This document shows positions 45,862-56,547 of a stretch of 64,000 bases of DNA, in pieces; position 1 is the first letter of the stretch, and each line of letters opens with the position of its first letter. The position numbers and the translations under genes were made by a program. The DNA lies in assembly GCA_016707605.1 (NCBI GenBank), contig JADJHJ010000017.1, positions 1 through 64,000 of the forward strand. The letters are read 5' to 3'. The notes beneath the pieces are model-generated. The model saw nothing but the letters and a program-made list of their open reading frames with translations, was not told the origin of the DNA and made no database searches. This DNA comes from Candidatus Promineofilum glycogenicum. GTDB lineage: Bacteria; Chloroflexota; Anaerolineae; Promineifilales; Promineifilaceae.

Positions 45862-48210
45862 CTAGTTCAGATCGTCATAGGTGCGGATTTCCGCGCGTGT
45901 CTTGCCGGTCAGATCGCCGTTGACGGCGTTGATCGAGTCGTACAGGATTTGCAGGATGTAAGACGGATTGTGGGCGTAGGCCCCCGGCTCCTTCTGCGAG
46001 TCCTGGTAGTTGTAGGCCGCGCGCAACAGGTTGGGCGTCCAGGAGGCGAAGCCGCCTTCCTCATCATTGATGCGCCCGTTGGCGTCGTCGTCGGCAAACC
46101 AGTAGGGGTAGGACGACGAATCATAGATGAGATTCACACCAGCCACTTCCGTGGCGTAGGTCTGGATGGCCGCCAGCAGGTTCTCGCGGTAGGTGTCGAT
46201 CTCGCCGAAGACGCCTTCGGTTACGTCGCCGTCGCCGTCGTAGTCAACGTCGCTGACGCGGATGGAGCGCAGCCCTTCGACCGTCAGATCGACCTCGTGG
46301 CAGTCGCCGCAGTCCTCAACGACGATTTGCAGGTCGTGGATGCCGTGGCACTCGGTGCAGGAGTCGTAGATCGGTACGTGCCCGTTGCGGCCGGTGTACT
46401 CCTGGCCGGCGAACTCGTACGCGCCCTTGACTTCCGTGCCGAACAGTGTCGAGCCGGCGGCGAAGTAGTGGATGTTGACGAAGCGCAGGTTTTCGTTCAC
46501 CTCGTCATCGGGCGAGTCGCCGATGCGCGCGTTGACGCTAACCGTGGACTCGCGCCCCTGGTGGCAGTTGAGGCACATGTTGGCCGAGAAGTCGCGCTCA
46601 CCGAACGAGACGGACAGGCCGCTGGGGAAGCGGACCGACGGCACTTCGTAGACGGTGAACTCGGTCAGGTCGTTGTGGCACGTGCCGCAGTTCAGGCCGT
46701 TGCTGGCCGGCTGGCTGGTGTTGACGCCCTCAGTGATGAACTGGGGCTGGCCGGTGGCCGAGTGGCACTTGGCGCACGAGCCGGGCACGATGCCGCCGCC
46801 CTCTTCGGCCGCGTCCCAGTGACGGAACGCTTCCTCGGAGCCGGCGAAGTGGCCGTGATCCAGACGGTTCATGGCCGCCATGTCAACCGGCTCGGCGACG
46901 GCCGTGTTCAGGTCTTCGATGCCGTCGTAGAGCAGCTGGATGATGTACTTGCCGCCGTGGACGTAGGCGCCGGGGTCCTTCAGCGACACCTGGTAGTTGT
47001 AGGCCGCCTTGGTCAGGCGGGGGGTCCAGGCGTTGAAGGCGTTGTCGAAGGCGAGTTCGTCTTCGCCCGCCTGGCCGTCGGCGTTGGTGTCGTTGAAGAA
47101 GTACGGGTAGGTGGCGGCGTCGTAGATAAGGCCCGTGCCGGAGACTTCGGCGGTGTAGGCTTGCATGGCCCCATAGAGCGCGTCGCGCAAGCCGCCGATC
47201 TCATCGGCGATACCCTCTTCCATGTCGCCATCGCCGTCGTAGTCGACCAGTGAGCCGAACATGCGGATGCTGGCCAGGTCTTCCACCGTCGCCGCGTCGG
47301 TGTGGCACGCCTGGCACTGCTCGAGGTTGACCTCGAGCGTGTGCGGGTTGTGGCACTCGATGCAGGTGTTGTGGCTGGGCACGTGGTCGAAGCGGGCGTC
47401 GTAGGCGTTGCCGCCGTACTGATAGCCACCCATCGCCAGCGTGCCGTACTGCGTGGCCGCCGCGGCGTAGTAGTGGATATTGGTGAAGCCCAGGTCTTCG
47501 CTGACCGTGTCCAGGTCTTCGGCCAGGCCGGCGTCGGCGATCTGGGTGTCAACCGAGACCGTCGAGGCGCGCCCCTGATGGCAGACCATGCAGCGCGACT
47601 CGTCGCCCAGATTTTGGATCTCGATCCCGGAGGGGAAGATCACGCTGTTCTTGACGATGGTGGCCGTGTTGTGGCAGGCCTCGCACTGGACGGTCGTGCC
47701 GATGGGCGCGGGAGCATTGACGACGTTCGGCTCGCTGCCGTCGGCGCCGACGTAGTCGACGTAGCCCGGCGTGCTGTGGCAGCGGGCACAGTCGGTCGGC
47801 ACCTCGGCCGGGTCTTCCTCGTTCCAGTGGTTGAACGCTTCGCTGGTCGCGTCGTTGTGGGGCGAGGCGGACCATTCAGCCAGGAACGGGATGGCCAGGT
47901 CGGCCGGCGCGGCCGTCACCGGTGGGTCGGTGGCCGGGGTGGCTTCGGCCGCCTCGGCTTCCTCGGTCGGGGCGACCTCTTCGGGGGCGGCTGCCTCCTC
48001 CGTGGGCGCGGCTTCTTCGGCGGGGGCTTCTTCGGTCGAGGTATCTAACTCCTCGGAAGAACCCTCCTCGAAGGCGGTTGTGGGGTCCGCTGCCTGGGTC
48101 GCCTCACCCGTTTGCTCCGGCGTGCCGTTGTCTTGACAGGCGACAACGGTCATGCTCAGGAGCAGGATGAGGATACCCAGGAGGGCCAGTGACCTTCTTC
48201 TAGGTCTCAT
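45862..48210 (-). CDS. Decahaem cytochrome c lipoprotein with internal duplication
   Basis: 782 residues, AAGGAGG before the ATG. A lipobox VVAC ends the signal peptide (Cys25 region). An acidic Glu/Ala/Pro linker reaches about residue 100. Two homologous halves follow, about 110-440 and 450-780. Each has five CxxCH motifs (CARCH, CEACH, CMVCH, CIECH, CQACH; CAKCH, CGTCH, CLNCH, CTECH, CGDCH), then a calcium-binding-like loop (DYDGDGDMEEG or DYDGDGDVTEG) and a conserved helical part with AAYNYQ. It would sit on the outside of the membrane and pass electrons along ten haems. No closely matching named family is known to me. Confidence 0.9.
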   Translation of the reverse strand: MRPRRRSLALLGILILLLSMTVVACQDNGTPEQTGEATQAADPTTAFEEGSSEELDTSTEEAPAEEAAPTEEAAAPEEVAPTEEAEAAEATPATDPPVTAAPADLAIPFLAEWSASPHNDATSEAFNHWNEEDPAEVPTDCARCHSTPGYVDYVGADGSEPNVVNAPAPIGTTVQCEACHNTATIVKNSVIFPSGIEIQNLGDESRCMVCHQGRASTVSVDTQIADAGLAEDLDTVSEDLGFTNIHYYAAAATQYGTLAMGGYQYGGNAYDARFDHVPSHNTCIECHNPHTLEVNLEQCQACHTDAATVEDLASIRMFGSLVDYDGDGDMEEGIADEIGGLRDALYGAMQAYTAEVSGTGLIYDAATYPYFFNDTNADGQAGEDELAFDNAFNAWTPRLTKAAYNYQVSLKDPGAYVHGGKYIIQLLYDGIEDLNTAVAEPVDMAAMNRLDHGHFAGSEEAFRHWDAAEEGGGIVPGSCAKCHSATGQPQFITEGVNTSQPASNGLNCGTCHNDLTEFTVYEVPSVRFPSGLSVSFGERDFSANMCLNCHQGRESTVSVNARIGDSPDDEVNENLRFVNIHYFAAGSTLFGTEVKGAYEFAGQEYTGRNGHVPIYDSCTECHGIHDLQIVVEDCGDCHEVDLTVEGLRSIRVSDVDYDGDGDVTEGVFGEIDTYRENLLAAIQTYATEVAGVNLIYDSSSYPYWFADDDANGRINDEEGGFASWTPNLLRAAYNYQDSQKEPGAYAHNPSYILQILYDSINAVNGDLTGKTRAEIRTYDDLN

Positions 48211-48215
48211 ACGCT

Positions 48216-49208
48216 CTACCTCCTTGATCCTAAATGCAACACAATGTGATGCGGCGGTGCTTCATTGCTGAGCCGTAGTCGCATCCGGGATGATAAAACA
48301 CCAGCTTGCTCGCGCCCGAAGGGCGCGGGGGTGGCCAGTGGGACAAACACGTCGCGCGTGGCTTCCGGCAGGGTGGTGATGGCCGTGCTCTCGAAAGTGA
48401 ACAGCCACACCACCAGGGCCAGGGACAAAACGACGACGACCGACGCCACGGCAAAGTAGACCCGTTGGCGGCGGCGCAAAACGTCGGGCGGCACGGCGGG
48501 CCACGCTTCGCCGCCGCGCTCCAGCCGCTCCAGTTCCAGAGCGTGCTCTTCCTCCATGATGTGGTGCGACAGCGTGCCGGTGAACATGCTCTTGTTGCGG
48601 TGCTTCACCAGAACGTTGTACAGATGCCAGATGACGATCGACGCCGCCGCCAGCACCGCCTCCCAGCCGTGGGCCTCCAGGGCTACGGGGATGAGGTTGC
48701 CGGGGATGAGGCGGGTGGCGTTGATCGGGTTCCACAGGATGAAGCCGGTGACGATCATCACCGCCGTGCCCCAGACGACGGCCCAGTACTCGAACTTCTC
48801 GCCGAAGTTGAACTTGCGCATCCGCGGTGGGTCGTCGGTCAGGCCCAGGTTGTAGGTGACGGTGTCGCGCATATCATAGGCGTCTTTGATGTCGGGCAAC
48901 ATGCGCATCCGCTCGCGGCGGACGAACAGGCGATAGGACGAGGTCAGCAGGTGGTAGATGGAGCCTAGCACCAGGACGACGGCCGCCCAACGATGGATGT
49001 AGCGCACCGTCTCGATGCCGCCCAGCAGGTCGATGAGCCCGGTGGAGATGGGCGAGAAGGGGAACTTCTGCGGCAGCCCGGTCAGGCAGAGGATGGTGAA
49101 GCTGATCAGCAGCACCATGTGCTCGAGGCGGGCCATCAGCCGGAAGCGCGGATACTCGCCGTGGAGGGCGGCCGTGCGTTCGACGGTGATCTCTCTCAAC
49201 TCATCCAT
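48216..49208 (-). CDS. Membrane b-type cytochrome (formate dehydrogenase gamma / b561-like)
   Basis: 330 residues with about five membrane helices. Histidine pairs suited to two b haems occur in ARLEHMVLLISF, RYIHRWAAVVL, EAHGWEAV and IVIWHLYNVLVKHRNKS. It resembles dihaem cytochrome b subunits that oxidise quinol for FeS or multihaem partners. The last 45 residues (after PEATRDVFVPLATPAP) are low complexity and may have been altered by a frameshift; I cannot decide. It sits between the 14-haem and decahaem genes, five bases before the latter. Confidence 0.82.
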   Translation of the reverse strand: MDELREITVERTAALHGEYPRFRLMARLEHMVLLISFTILCLTGLPQKFPFSPISTGLIDLLGGIETVRYIHRWAAVVLVLGSIYHLLTSSYRLFVRRERMRMLPDIKDAYDMRDTVTYNLGLTDDPPRMRKFNFGEKFEYWAVVWGTAVMIVTGFILWNPINATRLIPGNLIPVALEAHGWEAVLAAASIVIWHLYNVLVKHRNKSMFTGTLSHHIMEEEHALELERLERGGEAWPAVPPDVLRRRQRVYFAVASVVVVLSLALVVWLFTFESTAITTLPEATRDVFVPLATPAPFGREQAGVLSSRMRLRLSNEAPPHHIVLHLGSRR

Positions 49209-49225
49209 ACGTCTCTCTCATCCTC

Positions 49226-50929
49226 CTACCGGCCGCGCATCTTGCGATAGACGTCGGTTCCTACCAGGAAGCCCAGGAAGGCGACCGTCGACGGGATGAC
49301 AATGGCGTAGAAGATGGTCACCAGGAACATCAGCGGATTGTCGCGCAGCGATGGGCGGTGGTGGCCGGTCCAGGAGTCGCTGAAGTTGGCCGTGGCGTCG
49401 GGATGGCACTGCTGGCACGTCACCAGCAGGTTCTCCTTGATGCCCGCGTCGGGGTCATCGACAGCCATGATGGCGTGGATGCCGTGGCAGTCGTAGCAGA
49501 CGGCCTTGTTGGTCGGCGTGTTGGGGTCGTTCGATTGGAAGATGTTGACCGTCGTGCCGTGGAAGTCATCGACGTAGGTCTCGAACACGTCGATGGAGAT
49601 GTCGTAGTGGGTCATCATCTCCCGGTCGGCGTGGCACGAGGCGCACAGTTCCGGCGAGCGGTTGCGGAAGAGGGCCGTCGTCGGGTCGTTGATGCGGTGG
49701 ACGCCGTGGCACTCGATGCACGTCGGCACGTCGGGGTTCTCTTCGGTCAGCAGGGCGGTGCCGTGGACGCTGACGGCGTAGTCGTCGAAGACGGTGCTGT
49801 GGCAGTTGCGGCAGGTCTCGACAATGCGCGAGCGCGGCTGGTCGGGCACGGGCGTGTCGTGGGCGCCGTGGCAATCGACGCAGGTGGCGGCGTCGAGGTT
49901 GCCTTCGGCCAGCGCTTCGGCGTGGACGCCGTCCATGTGCCCCTCTTGCTGCGTCTGGTGACAGCGGGCGCACAGTTCCGTCTTTTCGATTGTGTATTCG
50001 CGGGCCGAGGCGGCTTCGAGAGGAGGATGGGGGTAGTTATAGTTCTCGTGGCAGTCGGTGCATTCCAATTGCTGCCAGTTGTTGCCGATGCCGTGGACTG
50101 AGGCATGCAACGCTTCCCCGTCAATCGTGATCGAGATTTCGTCCCCGTTGGGGAAGGTCAGCGTCTGGCCGGGCGGGCCGTGGCAACCCATGCAGAAGTC
50201 GGTCGTCACCTGGCGCTGGCCGAACAGGCCGAACTGGACGTGGAGGGCTAACTGATTGGGGTCGGTCAGGTCGACGCCGGCGTCGGCGTGGCAGGCGGCG
50301 CAGACGGTCGTGGCCGCCGGCTGCTGCCACACTTCGGCCGGTTGCACCTCGTGGTCGCCGTGGCAGTCGGTGCAGACGACGGAGATGCCCGATTCCGACG
50401 CCGCCGGGTCATAGCCGCCCGACCACTCCGGGCCGGGGTGGGCGGTCAGGTGTGGCTCGTGGCAGCGCACGCAGTTCTCGGAGCGGGTGAGCATGTAGGC
50501 CCGCAGGTCGGGTTCGGCCACCGGCGGGTGGGGGAACTGGTAGGTGGCCGGGGGGTGACAGCCGTTGCAGCCGACGGGCGCGCCCGTCTCGGCCGCCGAG
50601 GAGACGCCATGCACCGAGGCGTCGAAGGCGGCCAGGTCGACGGCCACCGGCAACTCTTCGCCCGAGGGGAAGACGACGACGGCCGTGCTGTTGCCGTGGC
50701 AGGAGCGACAGGCGGCGTCGGTCGGCGGGTGGGCGGCGGGGGGCTGGGTCTGGGCCGCGCCGAGGGCGGCGGGCAGGGCCACAACCGGCGGCAAGGCGGC
50801 AACCGACGACGGGCCAGCCACCTGTGCAGCCGCGCTCTCAGCCCGCAGCGAACCCGCGCCGGCAAGGGCCAGTAGCCCGGCGACGGCCAGGAGCAGCAGC
50901 AAACCATAGAGGCGGTGGCGGGTGTGCAT
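49226..50929 (-). CDS. Tetradecahaem cytochrome c with C-terminal membrane anchor
   Basis: 567 residues from ATG 50929. Signal peptide at 1-30. Fourteen CxxCH motifs: CRSCH, CNGCH, CVRCH, CTDCH, CAACH, CMGCH, CTDCH, CARCH, CVDCH, CRNCH, CIECH, CASCH, CYDCH, CQQCH. Many are followed by a further His within 15-25 residues (for example HGVH, HGIH), suited to bis-His ligation. A membrane helix (MFLVTIFYAIVIPSTVAFLGF) near 530-555 anchors it. It is co-directional with the b-type cytochrome, 17 bases away, suggesting a quinol-to-multihaem unit. Confidence 0.92.
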   Translation of the reverse strand: MHTRHRLYGLLLLLAVAGLLALAGAGSLRAESAAAQVAGPSSVAALPPVVALPAALGAAQTQPPAAHPPTDAACRSCHGNSTAVVVFPSGEELPVAVDLAAFDASVHGVSSAAETGAPVGCNGCHPPATYQFPHPPVAEPDLRAYMLTRSENCVRCHEPHLTAHPGPEWSGGYDPAASESGISVVCTDCHGDHEVQPAEVWQQPAATTVCAACHADAGVDLTDPNQLALHVQFGLFGQRQVTTDFCMGCHGPPGQTLTFPNGDEISITIDGEALHASVHGIGNNWQQLECTDCHENYNYPHPPLEAASAREYTIEKTELCARCHQTQQEGHMDGVHAEALAEGNLDAATCVDCHGAHDTPVPDQPRSRIVETCRNCHSTVFDDYAVSVHGTALLTEENPDVPTCIECHGVHRINDPTTALFRNRSPELCASCHADREMMTHYDISIDVFETYVDDFHGTTVNIFQSNDPNTPTNKAVCYDCHGIHAIMAVDDPDAGIKENLLVTCQQCHPDATANFSDSWTGHHRPSLRDNPLMFLVTIFYAIVIPSTVAFLGFLVGTDVYRKMRGR

Positions 50930-50973
50930 CGTTCGGTGCAAACTCGTCTCTTGCTAACGTTTCGTCGCCCCGG

Positions 50974-52238
50974 CTAGGGCGTCGGCGTCGCTCCGGGCGT
51001 CGCTTCGCCGGTCGGCTCGGCCGTGGGCAGCGGGCTGTGGAAATCCTGGGCCACGTTCAGCAGCGTCCCGTCGGGCAGGGCCGGGCCGATGCCGCCGGCG
51101 CTGTTGTGGCACTGGCGACAGGCGTAATCGAGGCCGATCTGCGGCAGAATGCTGCCATCCTCGGCGAACTGGCCGATCTGCGCGGCGTTGATGACGACCT
51201 GGTGAGTGGCCATGTCGGCCCGGAAGGCGGCCGGGTTGCCCACGGCGACCTGAATCAACTCCGGCATGTGGCAATCGACGCACTCCACGCGGATGCGGTC
51301 GTGGACGGGCTTCTGCACCAACGACTGCTGCCAGTGGCAGCCCTCGCAGGTGGCCCGCAGGTAGCTCTGGCGGGCGGCGCGGGGGCGACGACGCCGGCGT
51401 GCGGGTCGTGGCAGTCCACACAGTCGAGGGCGGCGTGCTTGCCGGGGAAGAGGTCGCCGTAGTGGCCGTCGGTGTGCTGGATGAAGCCGTCGGCGACGAC
51501 CAGATCGCCGGTCATGTGGCAACTGGTGCACTCTTGCCGGTCGCGGTCGACCTGGGGCGTGAAGGCGTGGGGGTCGTTGACGTGCAGGCTGCCCGCGCCG
51601 TGGCACGCCTCGCACTGCACGCCGGGGAAGGCGAACGTGCCGACCATGCCGGCGCGGCCGTCCTGGTTGCCCTGGGTGCTATAGCCGGTGGTGTGGCACG
51701 CGCCGCAGTCGTAGGGCAGTTCCTCGCCGGGGTGATAGGGAACCAGCCCCTCACTCGTCTGCAACAGGCGGTTGGCGAAGTTCAACTGGGCCGTCTCGCC
51801 CGTCACCAGCATCCCGGCCTTATCGACGAAGTTGGCCTTCCAGTTGTAGCCGCCGACGACGTAGGCCACGTTGGCCCACTCCAGCCCTTCGGGCAGGGTG
51901 CGAATGGCGCGGTTGCCGGCGATGGCCGGGGCGGCATCATCGACGGGGTTGAGAATCCACGGGTGGCCGCTGGCGATGAAGCGGTCGTAATAGTCCTGAT
52001 GGCACTCGGCGCAGGTCAGCGAGCCGACGAACTGGGCCGGGATGAAGCTGGCCCCGTCCTGGCCGGCCGGGCCGCGCGCGCCGGTGGCGCCGGTCGCGCC
52101 GGTGGGGCCGGGGGGGCCTTGGGGGCCGGGTTCGCCCTGCGGGCCGACGGGGCCGGGGCGGCCGGAACAGGCGGCCAACGCCAGCATCGTCATGACCAAG
52201 ATTGTTAGTATCAGAACCGGTGATCGGCCTGCCTTCAT
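50974..52238 (-). CDS. Octahaem cytochrome c lipoprotein with collagen-like stalk, frameshifted
   Basis: Starts at ATG 52238 with GGAGG upstream. The lipobox LALAAC ends the signal peptide; then about 13 Gly-X-Y triplets (GRPGPVGPQGEPGPQGPPG onward) form a collagen-like stalk. Haem motifs are CAECH, CGACH, CEACH, CTSCH and CVDCH in the first frame, and CEGCH, CVDCH and CRQCH in the second. The frames join at the GGGGG run at 51381-51385 with one base restored. The C-terminus is a Pro/Thr-rich tail. The protein is about 421 residues with eight haem sites. It is the first gene of the multihaem locus. Confidence 0.85.
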
Positions 52239-52570
52239 CGCCGCCTCCGCTTGCCATGCGCAAAGCCGGGCACGCGGCCCGTCTCTGTAAATTACAGTAT
52301 AACGGTGCAGCCGACAGACCGCTAGGGGTAAATGACGTGACCGGCATAATTCGTGTAACGGACCATGTGTAACTTTGCTAGGAATTGAGTGACATAAGTA
52401 GGGCGGGTCATTCGATTTAGCCACCGGTTTGAGGTATACTCCGTCGCTACACATATATTGTAGAGACGCTCTACACAAGTCATAGATTGCGCCAATTTTT
52501 CCGGGCAATCTACTCCATCTGCGGATGATTCCGCTATCGGCCAGACGGCATCAACCTGGCGGAGGCTCAC
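52239..52570. promoter_or_regulatory. Divergent promoter region between multihaem locus and gyrA
   Basis: 332 bases without a gene. A TTGAGG box and TATATT (near 52429 and 52454) are a possible gyrA promoter with a long spacer. A 7-bp dyad TGTAGAG-ACG-CTCTACA (52459-52475) overlaps the expected start region and could be an operator or a hairpin. A second small dyad (AGATTGC / GCAATCT) lies near 52485-52510. The gyrA start is TTG with GGAGG seven bases upstream. Confidence 0.45.
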
Positions 52571-55156
<2,586 letters not shown>

Positions 55157-55423
55157 TCCGCCCGGGCCTAAAGGCGCCGGGCTATTCAGCGACGCCGGCC
55201 GAGGCCAGCTTTAGAGGGGCATCGCGCGGGAAGGCCCGTTGACGGGCCGTTGTTCAATAGCCCCGTGGCTTCAGCCCGGGGCGGGTCACACAAGAGTACG
55301 CCACGGTGGGTGATTGGGCTTGCCGTCGGCCTTGTAGCGTGGGTTGGCAACCCGTCGCCCTACATAGCAGGCGAAGAGCGAGCCTTTTCAGTTGTCGCCC
55401 GAATGGGTTGGCCGTGTAGGGGG
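55157..55423. other. Intergenic region with weak palindromes
   Basis: GCCCGGGCC / GGCCCGTTGACGGGCC and CCCCGTGGCTTCAGCCCGGGG palindromes (55160-55285) and a diverged copy of the GCGGGTTGGCAACCCG repeat near 55336. No gene is supported. Confidence 0.5.
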
Positions 55424-55638
55424 CAGACGGCGGCGTGATACGTTGGTGAAAAGCGAATGGCCTCCTCTCGCCGCCGTCTGTCCCTCTGGGGCTGAAGAAG
55501 GGTCAGACGGCGGCGTGATACGTTGGTGAAAAGCGAATGGCCTCCTCTCGCCGCCGTCTGCCCTCTGGGGCTGAAGAAGGGTCAGACGGCCGGGAGACGA
55601 GGCTCAGGTTATCGGCCGACGTCTCTCCCGGCCGTCTG
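55424..55638. repeat. Array of three hairpins with CAGACGGC...GCCGTCTG ends
   Basis: Units 55424-55480 and 55504-55560 are identical (57 bp). The third, 55583-55638 (56 bp), shares the terminal arms but has a different interior. Linkers of 22-23 bases (CCCTCTGGGGCTGAAGAAGG) are nearly identical. Each unit can form a stem of 9-13 bp. There is no T tract after the hairpins. It does not have the spacer diversity of a CRISPR array. Confidence 0.8.
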
Positions 55639-55719
55639 ACCCCTACATAAAAGATCGCGTCGGCTGACTACTGAAAAACCCTGAGACGAAGAGCGGATCA
55701 CCAATCCGCGCTACATAGT

Positions 55720-55922
55720 AAAAGGGGCCGGCTTGATTGCCAGCCCCTTTTCGTTGATGAAAGTCAATGACACCCTATACCCTGACTCTCGTCGTTGCCC
55801 AGCGGCTTTCCGAAGCGCCGGACAACCACCCATTAAACACCGCCCAAAACAAAAGGGGCCGGCTCAATGGCCGGCCCCTTTTCGTTGGTGAGAGTCAGGA
55901 ACGCCGAAACCTGACTCTCGTC
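55720..55922. repeat. Two direct copies of a terminator-like unit
   Basis: Units 55720-55793 and 55851-55922. Each starts with an AAAAGGGGCCGGC...GCCCCTTTT hairpin and continues with a related GTCA...CCTGACTCTCGTC tail. The first parts look like intrinsic terminators. Between them (55794-55850) nothing was recognised. Confidence 0.75.
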
Positions 55923-56092
55923 AAAAGGAGGAGAAGAAGAAGAGATTGTTTACCCTTCAATGACTATTCTATGACGGAATGCCGATTGCCGCTGTACGGG
56001 TGTTCTACGCGCTCACTACGGGAAACCTACGCTTGTGAAATATGTCACAATATCTTCACTGGTATGGTCGTCCACAGTTGCCATGCGGTTCA

Positions 56093-56374
56093 TTACCACG
56101 GCCCGTTAGCCCTTGTTATCCATTCCCATCCCAGCCTGACGGCTTCATCGAGTTCGGCCAGGACATCATCGGGATACCGATTATCCATGAACTTCCGCGC
56201 CGCTTCCAGCCCCAGAATCGTCTCGCCCAGTCTCTCGGTGGGGGAAGACGTGTCACCGGCGGCCAATGCTTTCCGCAGCATAAGGCCGATCTCTTCGTCG
56301 CCAAGATCGATGGCCAATTGCGCCACGGAACGACAAAAGGTGCGAACGTCTTCTATCGTCTGGAACCGGCTCAT
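56093..56374 (-). CDS. Small helical hypothetical protein
   Basis: 93 residues from ATG 56374, with AAGGAG 10-12 bases upstream. Helical and acidic (FQTIEDVRTFCRSVAQLAIDLGDEE, then RLGETILGLEAARKFM). No signal peptide, membrane segment or known motif. It resembles uncharacterised short proteins seen in other Chloroflexota. It is alone; the preceding 170 bases up to 55923 hold no recognisable gene. Confidence 0.6.
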   Translation of the reverse strand: MSRFQTIEDVRTFCRSVAQLAIDLGDEEIGLMLRKALAAGDTSSPTERLGETILGLEAARKFMDNRYPDDVLAELDEAVRLGWEWITRANGPW

Positions 56375-56533
56375 GGTGCATTTGCTCCTTCCCTTTGGGG
56401 GTTTCAGGATGTGCTCACCCATTATAGATCGCTAGTGACAGGAATCGAATTGATCGTCCCGCATCTGAGGATGCGGACTCCGCACTGAATACTGCTTACT
56501 GTATACTGCCTACTGAATCCTCCCCCAACCTGC

Positions 56534-56539
56534 TAGAAT
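56534..56539 (+). promoter_or_regulatory. TAGAAT -10 box for a leaderless GT39-like gene
   Basis: TAGAAT ends eight bases before the ATG at 56548. No ribosome binding site is seen. Confidence 0.5.
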
Positions 56540-56547
56540 CCAAACCC

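Noticed and set aside
48216..48460. Possible frameshift at the C-terminus of the b-type cytochrome
   Set aside because: Alternative frames give no recognisable continuation, so a shift cannot be supported.
55424..55638. Possible CRISPR array
   Set aside because: Only three units, two of them identical including interior, linkers conserved instead of variable, no cas genes.
55767..56435. Plus-strand frame of 222 codons overlapping the duplicated terminators
   Set aside because: Runs through terminators and antisense to the small helical gene; no motif and no ribosome binding site.
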